From an uncultured Prevotella sp. (GTDB lineage: Bacteria > Bacteroidota > Bacteroidia > Bacteroidales > Bacteroidaceae): DNA of 10,019 nucleotides. The stretch spans positions 1 to 10,019 of the forward strand of contig CAKQDQ010000091.1 in NCBI GenBank assembly GCA_934229335.1, in the 5' to 3' direction. Positions 1-6,454 of this stretch are shown here, in pieces. The notes beneath the pieces are model-generated. The model made no database searches. It was not told the DNA's origin and saw only the letters and a list, made by a program, of their open reading frames with translations. The first letter of the stretch is position 1. Each line of letters starts with the position of its first letter. Position numbers and translations under genes: made by a program.

Positions 1-80
1 ATTCATACCCAGGGTGTCGCTACGCTTGCCCTGGGCTATGCGCTGCCCAGGCTTTCTTGCTTAAGGCAAGTGGCAAAGCC
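1..80. other. GC-rich segment with overlapping hairpins, possible interspersed element
   Basis: This GC-rich stretch stands out from the AT-rich DNA that follows. CCCAGGG (8-14) can pair with CCCTGGG (29-35). Alternatively CCTGGGC (30-36) can pair with GCCCAGG (45-51) around an 8-nt loop, so the two stems exclude each other. Further on, GGCTTT (50-55) pairs with AAAGCC (75-80), and CTTGC (56-60) pairs with GCAAG (66-70). No gene start, stop context or coding similarity was recognised. From memory, similar CCCAGGG/CCCTGGG intergenic sequence recurs in Bacteroidales genomes, but this cannot be verified here. It may be the end of an upstream terminator or of a repeat family cut by the window edge. 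The rest of 81-205 shows only the 11-bp duplication listed separately. Confidence 0.45.
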
Positions 81-121
81 AATAACAGCCAGTACCAGCC
101 TTAAATATATATTACCTCTAT

Positions 122-143
122 TGAGTAGAAACTGAGTAGAAAC
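122..143. repeat. Perfect 11-bp tandem duplication (TGAGTAGAAAC x2)
   Basis: TGAGTAGAAAC occurs at 122-132 and again, immediately adjacent, at 133-143 without a mismatch. The copies are one helical turn apart and lie about 60 bp upstream of the -33 element of the promoter at 206-237. That placement would suit a pair of sites for a regulator binding the same DNA face, but a chance replication-slippage duplication is equally possible. Confidence 0.6.
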
Positions 144-205
144 ACTCTTAAAACGTTCATATTAAGCTGTTAAGAAAATTTTATCCGATTTTTATAACGA
201 AAAAC

Positions 206-237
206 TTGCAGAATCAGAAATTTTGTATTATCTTTGC
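206..237 (+). promoter_or_regulatory. Bacteroidetes-type promoter for the surface protein gene
   Basis: TTG at 206-208 is followed after 20 bp by TATCTTTGC at 229-237. This fits the Bacteroidetes primary sigma factor consensus (TTTG, 19-21 bp, TAnnTTTG). Transcription should begin a few bases after 240, giving an A-rich, Shine-Dalgarno-free leader of about 105 nt before the ATG at 349. Leaders of this kind are normal in the phylum. No riboswitch-like fold was seen in 243-348. Confidence 0.8.
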
Positions 238-348
238 CCCCATATTTGTTTCCTACATTACTACCTAATAATAAGCAGAAAGCAAAATACACCTACCAAG
301 CGAAGACATTAAAAAATATAACTAACTAACAACAAAAACTTAAACGAC

Positions 349-2564
349 ATGACTAAAAAGTTTTACCCCCCCTATTAATTTTATTGGGATTGCTGTTCTC
401 GGTTGTTAATAGTGCATACGCTACAACGTATACAAATGAAGCCGTGACAGTCAAATTTTCGATGTCTGACATTTCAGACGCTGGAGCATATACAACAACT
501 CTTAGCGACGCGTTCTCTGACGTAAAATTTGACATAGGAGTAAATTCTATCAAAGGCTTATCAACTATTCAGGATTTTGATACAAAAGAAACAGGTATTA
601 AAGGTATTGCCTTTAAACCCAAGAATGGCAGGGATGACAAAATAAAATGGATAGTCACTCCTAATGAAGGATTTACTTTTACACCTACGAAAATTTCTGG
701 ATATGTAAATCGTGACGGAACAGATGTAGAGAACGGCATAGTTATTTCTGCATCAAAAACGAGTGGTGATGCTGTCACGCTTGGAACATTTACTGCTCTT
801 AGACGTACAAAAACTTCTTCAGCTCAGAAATATGGCAGTGAAGCTATCTATCATTACGAAATAACACTTACCGCAGCCCAACAGAAAGCTTTGGCTGGTA
901 CTGAAGGATTTACACTTTCATCTACCATAGGAGTTGCCAGCAATAAGGGTGGTATCTTTGGCGAAGTAACTATTGAAGGTGTAATAGACGGTACACTGGC
1001 AGGACAAAGATATAGCAAACCTACATTCACAGAGGGTGCATATGATGTTTCAACTAAGACCTATTCTCTTGCAATATCTTCAGAAGAAGGTACAAAGATA
1101 AAATATACTGTTGCAGGAGGCGAAGAAATAACATCTGACAATAACGAGGTCATAATTGACGTCGCTCCTTCTACAACAGTTACAGCAATAGCAACTGGTG
1201 ACACATACGCTGAGTCTACAGCGGCAACATTTACAACGAGCGCAATGCCTACTGTCGCAACTCCAACCTTTACTATAGGTAGTTACGACTATATCAACAA
1301 GGGATATGCTATCACAGCAAACTGTTCTGATGCAGACGCAACCTTGACATATACACTCGGTGGCAAAGAAACTGTTTCGTGTGAAATAGGACAGCCTTTC
1401 TATGTTGTAAACACTACACTCGCTATCAATGCGACAAAAGACGGTTATACAAGTTCTAAATCAGGCGATGTAACCATAAACGCTGCACCTGATGAGGACA
1501 ACTCATGTCCTTTCGTAACATCAACAGACAACTACGATAAGAATATTGATCATAAGTACATTTCTTATACTATTCCTGGAACATACATCGCTGGTATTAA
1601 CGGCGAGAAGAACGGCATTAAGTTCCGTTCAAACAGAGCGAGTGTGACGAAGATAGGTGACGCTACTATCGCCAATGCACTTGAAATAAAGGTTAATGAG
1701 GGGTATGTAATAGACCAACTTAACCTTAAAGACTTTATCGCTAATAGGGAAGACGGAACTATAACCATTAGCAAGATTTATGTAGACGGCGTAGAGAAAA
1801 CATTTGCAGAAATGGGACGTGATGATGAGAGCATAGTGATTAAATCCGCAAAATCAGAAGAATACACAAGCGTAAAGTCTTTCTCTAATCTCAACGCAAG
1901 TGAGAGCATTATTATTGAACTTACTAACGGTACATACGGGAGCAATAAAACTGCTGTAGATCAATTCCGTGCTACCATACAGACCGTATACCACCGCGCA
2001 CCTGTAACAGTAACACTCGGACAGAACGGTTACAGCACTTTCGCTACAGACTATAAGTACACATTCACTGGCGCAAAGGCTTATAAGGCTACATACAACG
2101 AAGCTTCCGCTAACGTAACACTAACAGAGGTAGAGGGCGTTATTCCTGCTAATGCCGCTGTGATATTCAAGGGTACAGAGGGCGAAGAAGTAACCATAAC
2201 AGAGTCAAAGGATGAGGCTGTGGAACTTACAGACAACAGTCTTGTAGGCGTAACAGCTTCAACAATGAGATTCCTTGAAGGCGACAACTATGTACTCGCA
2301 TCTAACGGCACACAGACTGCGTTCGTAAAGATGGCAGAAGGTAAGAAGGTTGCCGACATGATAGGTAAGGCATACCTCTGTCTCCATTCTACTGCTGCTG
2401 CCAAGGCGGTATTGTTCTTCGGAGACAACGCTACTGGCATTAATGCTGTTAGCAATGACAACGCAGCTGCTGACAATACATTATACAATATAGCAGGTCA
2501 GCGCGTGACAAAGAACGCTAAGGGCATCATCATCGTTAACGGCAAGGCATATATAAATAAGTAA
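349..2564 (+). CDS. Large secreted multi-domain surface protein, signal peptide interrupted at a poly-C run
   Basis: The open frame runs to the stop at 2562-2564, but its natural start is one frame away. ATG at 349 gives MTKKFYPP and then stops at 376. Slipping back one base on the C run joins it to LLILLGLLFSVVNSAYA, a complete Sec signal peptide (about 738 residues in all). The in-frame TTG at 384 would lack the positively charged n-region. Numbered from that TTG, about 20-205 is a beta-rich module. About 210-286 and 292-368 are two repeats resembling chitobiase C-terminal/Ig-like domains (KPTFTEGAY..., ATPTFTIGSY...). About 372-535 is another beta-rich module. About 540-680 is a domain of the GYSTFATDYKYTF type found in Prevotella surface proteins. 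The end (LYNIAGQRV...GIIIVNGKAYINK) looks like a sorting-type tail. No catalytic motif was seen. The likely role is surface-exposed binding or adhesion, which is inference. It appears co-transcribed with the small gene 31 nt downstream. Confidence 0.75.
366..372 (+). repeat. Homopolymeric C7 tract in the signal-peptide codons
   Basis: Seven C follow the codons for MTKKFY. With five C the reading would be MTKKFYPLLILLG, and with eight C MTKKFYPPLLILLG. Both enter the long downstream frame. With seven C translation ends after nine codons at the TAA at 376-378. A homopolymer placed just after the start codon of a surface protein is the classic layout of a slipped-strand phase-variation switch. 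It is also the commonest site of sequencing error, so the sequence alone cannot decide. Confidence 0.7.
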
Positions 2565-2595
2565 GTAAGAATATTAAAAGACAGATAATACAACT

Positions 2596-2787
2596 ATGAA
2601 AAAAACATATATAGCACCAAAGATTACTACCGTAAAGGTTAATAATGTTATCCTTATGGGATCTGGAACATTAGAAGTTAACGGTAACGCTACCGAAGGC
2701 ACGGGCGGCTGGGGAGGTCCTCAGTCTCGTTACAACAACGTCAACTTCATTGACGATGATGAAGACGACTACGCTACGGGCTGGTAA
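2596..2787 (+). CDS. 63-residue Gly-rich/acidic small protein of Bacteroidales MKKTYIAP type
   Basis: This short gene starts 31 nt after the surface-protein stop and probably shares its transcript. It begins MKKTYIAPKITTVKVNNVIL, and then comes MGSG at 21-24. The middle is Gly-rich (GTGGWGGP, about 35-42), and the C-terminus is strongly acidic (DDDEDDY, 53-59) and ends in Trp. From memory, Bacteroidales genomes carry many proteins of about 60 residues with this MKK.YI.P start and a divergent tail. Their function is unknown to me. The N-terminus is not a normal signal peptide because the hydrophobic stretch is too short. A leader-plus-core layout with cleavage near MGSG is imaginable, but no maturation enzyme, transporter or protease lies nearby. 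Codon use looks genuine, and a strong terminator follows. Confidence 0.7.
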   Translation: MKKTYIAPKITTVKVNNVILMGSGTLEVNGNATEGTGGWGGPQSRYNNVNFIDDDEDDYATGW

Positions 2788-2806
2788 CGTTTAACATACA
2801 TCATAA

Positions 2807-2838
2807 TTAAGGGTGGTGATTTATAGAACCACCCTTAA
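2807..2838 (+). terminator. Perfect 11-bp hairpin after the small-protein gene
   Basis: TTAAGGGTGGT (2807-2817) pairs perfectly with ACCACCCTTAA (2828-2838) around a 10-nt loop, 20 nt after the stop at 2787. No strong T tract follows directly, so it may act as a 3'-end stabiliser or partial terminator. Its right arm can instead pair with the distant AGGGTGGTTC at 2951-2960, so it competes with the larger palindrome listed next. Confidence 0.65.
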
Positions 2839-2974
2839 AAGTTTACCGTTAGGAATTAAAGGCTGTGATTGCCTACGATGGGGAGTTGTTAAGCATCCCC
2901 CCTCTACAGTAATCATAGTTCTTAATTCCTAACGGTGTCTTTCTTTTTTTAGGGTGGTTCAATAAATTATCACC
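2815..2974. terminator. About 160-bp nested palindrome between convergent genes, likely bidirectional terminator
   Basis: Three nested pairs of arms share one centre. The outer arms GGTGAT (2815-2820) and GAACCACCCT (2826-2835) match AGGGTGGTTC (2951-2960) and ATCACC (2969-2974). The middle arms, a perfect 15 bp, are 2845-2859 and 2922-2936. The inner arms are CTGTGATT (2863-2870) and AATCATAG (2911-2918) with one G-U pair. A T-rich run (2938-2950) follows the middle stem on the + strand, which makes it a good factor-independent terminator for the upstream genes. The symmetry lets it also end the minus-strand transcript of the DUF5686-type gene (stop at 3001). The size and nesting exceed an ordinary terminator and would also suit a small non-autonomous palindromic element. 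No clear target-site duplication was seen. Confidence 0.7.
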
Positions 2975-3000
2975 GTTATATGAAACTTACTTATTATGAA

Positions 3001-5106
3001 TTAATCAAAGATGTGCAGACTAAACTTCAGCCCCGTTTTAATGTTCTCACCTTCTATATAAGATGAGAAGAAGCTGACATCGAGTAGCTCGTTGCTCACA
3101 CCATAACCAAACTCAAGGTATGGCACAAGACCTTCCGTAAGAAGCACGTTGACATACAGACGCTCGGCACGTATCACACGCGTGCTGATGTTGCCCAGTA
3201 GCAACATGGGGCTCTCTATCACGGCATGCCCACGAAGGTAGTGGTAACTGTTGTTATAATACTTCTGGTCGAGCAACTGAAAGACACCGCTGCGGTCATC
3301 GTCCCAGTTGTAGGCGTAGATACCATTGTTGAAGTACTCGTATTGCACGAAGTCAGCATTAGTTCTGTTGGTGAACATACCCCCACCTGCCTTCCATATC
3401 AGTCGGTGTACAGGCGTCAGCCTCATACCCCCCGTAGCCATACACTCCCATCGCTCGTAGGCATTGGTGCTGCCGAGAAGCCCCTTGATGCCCCTTTCGT
3501 AGTTAAGCACAAAGGTAGGCCACGCGCTATGCAGGCGCACCTTGCGGTCGCCCACGCGGTAGTAGTACTGATGCGGTGTAAAGGTAAGCGTAAGCCTTGG
3601 CGCGAAGTCACGGTAACGGTTTCTTAGCATCAGCTCAGCGTGGTGCTGCTTAGCGTAGCCCTTAGGACGTCGGTGGTGCATCACGATGCCAATGGAGGCG
3701 TCAAGCCCATTGGCAAGCTCACGCTTGGCGTCGAGAGACGTGTAGAAGTCAGTGAAGTCGAGCGACTCCACCGTCTCCTTTCCCTCGCTGTCCTTTTTAA
3801 TAAAGAAGAGATTGTTGCTGTTAGCGGTAATCTTCTGTATTCCCGCCTCAAAGCTTATGGTAGCGTTACTCTTCGGAACGAGCAGCAACTCGCTGCGCAC
3901 CCTTCCTGTCAGTTCGCTGTTCTTAAAGAAATAGCTCAGTCGCGGCACGACGCTCCAGCTTCTGCCATGTGAGAAGAAGCGTATGTACTCCAGGTCCTGA
4001 CGGTAAGTCACACCATTGCTGCCAGAGTAGCCCGGCGTTGGCGAGAGAATGCGCAGGCGGCTGTAGCTGTTCTCCATGATGTCGTAGTCGTTGAAGAAGA
4101 ACTCGCCAACGTGTCCCAACTGCTTTATCCACCGAGGCGTAGTGTGTCGTGATGGCTGTGCGGTGTCAGAAGGCAAGATAGGTATAGGAGCGGCATTGCC
4201 CTTCGCTTCAGCGTAGAAGCTGCTGTCGATGCGTGACAGTGCGATGGGGCGGTGGTGTGCAATGAATGTAGAGTCGTAGGCAACACGTGCAGTGTCGAGA
4301 GCCAAGGCATATTGTGGCGTGAGGTCATACCTGTCAGTGATGCTCTTAGGGCGGAAGAAGCGTCGCCTTATCACGTCGTAGTTGTGCGTACATACGGTAT
4401 TGCCCGTGAAGGTGTTGCCGTAATACCAGTATCTGTATGTCATGTCCATACGTTGCGGCCAGAATCTCTCGTCGCCCTCAGTGCCCATGGTGACGTGTTC
4501 CGTAAAGGAGATAAAGTTGTATCGTCCGCTAAAAGATATGGAGCACACGTATCCCTTATGCATATCATAGACGAAGGCACCGTCGACGAGTTGCATATTC
4601 CTTCGTTTGCGGCGGAAAGAGAAGTACGCCTTGTGGTGCTTCACAGAGTCGCAGGAGTATCGGTAGTATATAATGTTCTTACGATGCAGTGGCGACAGAA
4701 TATGGTCGGCAAGTAGGAAGGCTCCGCTGATGTTGACATTAAAGAAGTCCATGATGTATCCGTGCGTCACGTCATATCCTGGCACAGAGCCATAGGTATG
4801 TCGTATCTTCCTTGTCAGCATATTAGGGCTGTAGTATTCCATGTCGCCCATGTCTTCGGTCAGCAGGTCGTGTCCGTCCTTCATGTAGAAGCGGCGGTTG
4901 GGGTTAGAGAGTATCACAAGGTTTTTCTTGTGCAGCCTTACAGCACCGCGGTAGTAGTATGACCCTTTATAGTACCAGTGTTTTGCAGACAGTGTGTCGG
5001 TCAGCGCAAAGACACTCTGCAATAACTCACTGCGTCCCTTTGCGCCACACGTCAGCACGGCGCAAAGGGACAGCAGGGAGAGTATGAGAGGTCTTATGTA
5101 ATTCAT
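3001..5106 (-). CDS. DUF5686-type outer-membrane beta-barrel protein
   Basis: This 701-residue protein begins with a Sec signal peptide (about 1-23, MNYIRPLILSLLSLC...). A soluble part runs to about 320 and includes DFFNVNISGAFLLADHILSPL (120-140), followed by YYRY and FSGRYNFISF. These resemble the conserved central section of Bacteroidetes DUF5686 proteins. From about 345 to the end, alternating aromatic and polar strands with Tyr/Arg-rich turns suggest an outer-membrane barrel, and the chain closes with a strand ending LHIFD. Family members usually carry an N-terminal carboxypeptidase-regulatory-like domain. I do not see one, so this is a short version. The function is unknown, and a role in outer-membrane maintenance or transport is inference. 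It lies 85 nt downstream of the esterase gene, separated by an AT-rich inverted repeat, so it may be transcribed separately. Long open frames on the opposite strand are shadows. Confidence 0.72.
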   Translation of the reverse strand: MNYIRPLILSLLSLCAVLTCGAKGRSELLQSVFALTDTLSAKHWYYKGSYYYRGAVRLHKKNLVILSNPNRRFYMKDGHDLLTEDMGDMEYYSPNMLTRKIRHTYGSVPGYDVTHGYIMDFFNVNISGAFLLADHILSPLHRKNIIYYRYSCDSVKHHKAYFSFRRKRRNMQLVDGAFVYDMHKGYVCSISFSGRYNFISFTEHVTMGTEGDERFWPQRMDMTYRYWYYGNTFTGNTVCTHNYDVIRRRFFRPKSITDRYDLTPQYALALDTARVAYDSTFIAHHRPIALSRIDSSFYAEAKGNAAPIPILPSDTAQPSRHTTPRWIKQLGHVGEFFFNDYDIMENSYSRLRILSPTPGYSGSNGVTYRQDLEYIRFFSHGRSWSVVPRLSYFFKNSELTGRVRSELLLVPKSNATISFEAGIQKITANSNNLFFIKKDSEGKETVESLDFTDFYTSLDAKRELANGLDASIGIVMHHRRPKGYAKQHHAELMLRNRYRDFAPRLTLTFTPHQYYYRVGDRKVRLHSAWPTFVLNYERGIKGLLGSTNAYERWECMATGGMRLTPVHRLIWKAGGGMFTNRTNADFVQYEYFNNGIYAYNWDDDRSGVFQLLDQKYYNNSYHYLRGHAVIESPMLLLGNISTRVIRAERLYVNVLLTEGLVPYLEFGYGVSNELLDVSFFSSYIEGENIKTGLKFSLHIFD

Positions 5107-5111
5107 AATGT

Positions 5112-5206
5112 ATAATTAATAATTAATAATAAATAATTAATAATCACGACGTCGTTATCGCTGCGCCAACCTAATTATGAATTATGCATTATTAATTATT
5201 AATTAT
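5112..5206. repeat. AT-rich 19-bp inverted repeat spanning the esterase 3' end
   Basis: The 19-bp arm at 5112-5130 is an exact reverse complement of 5188-5206, with 57 bp between them. Both arms are made of repeated AATTAAT units. The right arm overlaps the last codons and TAA (5192-5194) of the esterase gene. The spacer holds a 10-bp palindrome, ACGACGTCGT (5146-5155). The structure lies between two minus-strand genes and could end the esterase transcript, but a stem made only of A-T pairs is weak, and no clear promoter for the next gene was found here. Confidence 0.55.
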
Positions 5207-5767
5207 TTTTTCCACCAGTGGCATCACCACCTTCTTCAGCACCTTCTCGTTAAGTCGGTGTTCGCCCTCAAAGCGTGTGCAGTTAGGGTAGTGTTTATGG
5301 AAGAGGTCGTAGGTATGGCACACTGGGTCGTTAATGCCGAAGAGACCGTACACGTCCTCTTTGTCCTCAGCAGTAAGGTTCTTAAACTGCTGTCGCTCCA
5401 CCTGGTTGTGGTGCTGAATGATGTCGCGTGTTATCTTAAACGTCTTCTGATGGTCCTTACGTCCGTTGAAGAACTTGTGTTCGCCAGTTTTCAGCACCCC
5501 GCTCATTGTCGACATATTGACGGCGGGGTTAACGCAGATGCGCTTGAAGCCATGCATCTGGTGGGCATACATGCCGCCCATGCTTGTGCCGATGATGATG
5601 TCGGGCTGCTCCTGTTCGCAGAGGTCGCGCAAGTAAGGCAGGGCCTCTTGTGGGTCAACAGGAATGTCGGGTGCTATCACCTCTGCTTCTGGCAACAGCT
5701 TACGCAGTAGCTCTACTGTGCCGCTGGCTCCTGACGAGCCAAAGCCATGGAAATATACTATCTTCAT
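5192..5767 (-). CDS. YqiA-like alpha/beta-hydrolase (UPF0227-type esterase)
   Basis: This 191-residue cytosolic protein matches the small YqiA/YcfP-type alpha/beta-hydrolases. The N-terminus MKIVYFHGFGSSGASGT gives the first strand and the oxyanion-hole HGFGSS loop. GTSMGG at 60-65 is the nucleophile elbow with Ser62. Asp147 (GINDPVC) and His170 (FEGEHRLN) sit where the acid and histidine of the triad belong. The length fits the family, which usually runs to about 190 residues. Members hydrolyse short acyl or thioester model substrates, and the natural substrate is not known. A palindromic terminator lies between this gene and the lipoprotein gene upstream, so it probably has its own weak promoter, although I could not identify a good TAnnTTTG box in 5768-5893. 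The C-terminus (VEKIINN) is encoded partly by the AT-rich inverted repeat. Confidence 0.85.
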   Translation of the reverse strand: MKIVYFHGFGSSGASGTVELLRKLLPEAEVIAPDIPVDPQEALPYLRDLCEQEQPDIIIGTSMGGMYAHQMHGFKRICVNPAVNMSTMSGVLKTGEHKFFNGRKDHQKTFKITRDIIQHHNQVERQQFKNLTAEDKEDVYGLFGINDPVCHTYDLFHKHYPNCTRFEGEHRLNEKVLKKVVMPLVEKIINN

Positions 5768-5805
5768 GATTACTTCTCTAAGTTAAGAATTAAAGATTAA
5801 GAATT

Positions 5806-5878
5806 AAAAAATTATGATTACAGGAGATTGTGCAATATAAGTGCCTATTAAGACTCTCCATAGTAATCGTAATTTTTT
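5806..5878. terminator. Palindromic bidirectional terminator, related to the 2845-2936 element
   Basis: The arm 5806-5820 pairs with 5864-5878 with a single G-U pair. After a small bulge, GGAGA (5823-5827) pairs with TCTCC (5855-5859), leaving a 27-nt loop. On the minus strand the stem begins 15 nt after the lipoprotein stop (5894), and its far arm ends in a run of six T. On the plus strand it ends in seven T (5873-5879). The core GAATTAA...TATGATTAC is shared with the inner part of the 2845-2936 palindrome read on its minus strand. It most likely ends the argH-lipoprotein transcript. Confidence 0.7.
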
Positions 5879-5893
5879 TCCTTACAGAAGAAT

Positions 5894-6454
5894 TTATCTG
5901 TTCTGTACGAATATGTATGTGCCGTCGAATGTTATGCGGTATCTCATCAGTCTGCTTCCTGTTTCTCCGGCAGACACCACTCCACCGTTAGCGAGGCTGT
6001 ACTCCCTTCCGCATTTAGTGCACTTCACCGTGTAGCTGTTGCTTGCCCATTGCAGCGGAGCCGCCGTCAGTCCCGACTGCTGGTAACAGTTTGGGCACTG
6101 TCGGTCGAAGGCATATAGCGTCTGGTCGAGAGAAGAACGCCCGATGATAAGTCCGTTAGACAGTCCCACGATGCGTGTGCGCTGCGTCTCCTCCGCTGTG
6201 GTAATGTCGTCGTAAGTAGCGTCAGTGCCGTAGATATCCGTTACCACCCTGTATGCCTTTCCGTTGAGAGGCTGTGTGTAGACAAAGGCGTATGTCTCGT
6301 AAGCGTTCACCACGCTGAGCAGGCGCGAGGCGTTATGGTAGCTGGCGTTAAAACTGAAGTAACACTGGCTGGAGGTATATTCGTTTTCAGCCTTCTGGCA
6401 ACTCATGGTTGTCAGAAGGCTGAGCAGTAGTGTTATGATAAGAGTCTTACGCAT
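5894..6454 (-). CDS. Lipoprotein with four-cysteine Rieske-like domain
   Basis: The protein has 186 residues. The N-terminus MRKTLIITLLLSLLTTMSC is a lipoprotein signal with Cys19 as the lipid-attachment residue. It is followed by QKAENE, a polar and acidic stretch like those that promote surface display in Bacteroidetes. The C-terminal half (about 115-186) reads like a Rieske fold: Cys120-Pro-Asn-Cys123, then Cys145-Thr-Lys-Cys148-Gly-Arg-Glu-Tyr, a Gly-Gly turn, and LMRYRITFDGTYIFVQN at the end. True Rieske proteins bind a [2Fe-2S] cluster with CxH and CxxH. Here both histidines are replaced by cysteines, so a single Zn or Fe site, or a purely structural site, is more likely. The gene overlaps argH by one base (TAATG) and so is probably translated by reinitiation. 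No biochemical link to arginine synthesis is evident. A palindromic terminator follows. Confidence 0.75.
   Translation of the reverse strand: MRKTLIITLLLSLLTTMSCQKAENEYTSSQCYFSFNASYHNASRLLSVVNAYETYAFVYTQPLNGKAYRVVTDIYGTDATYDDITTAEETQRTRIVGLSNGLIIGRSSLDQTLYAFDRQCPNCYQQSGLTAAPLQWASNSYTVKCTKCGREYSLANGGVVSAGETGSRLMRYRITFDGTYIFVQNR

Noticed and set aside
366..378. Programmed -1 ribosomal frameshift as the preferred explanation for the C run
   Set aside because: No downstream stem-loop at the usual distance was seen, and such events are rare in signal peptides. Slippage in DNA or a read error is simpler, although this is not excluded.
372..384. TTG at 384 as the true start of the surface protein
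   Set aside because: It leaves a signal peptide without a charged n-region, whereas ATG 349 plus one frame shift gives a textbook signal peptide.
4252..4716. 154-codon plus-strand frame inside the DUF5686-type gene
   Set aside because: It is a shadow of the long minus-strand gene. It has no promoter, no leader and a Val/His-rich composition typical of reverse-strand reading.
5177..5710. 177-codon plus-strand frame opposite the esterase
   Set aside because: The minus strand carries the full esterase triad, so this long frame is an artefact of codon bias.
5841..6035. 64-codon plus-strand frame beginning in the palindromic terminator
   Set aside because: It runs through the terminator stem and then opposite the lipoprotein gene, with no plausible start context.
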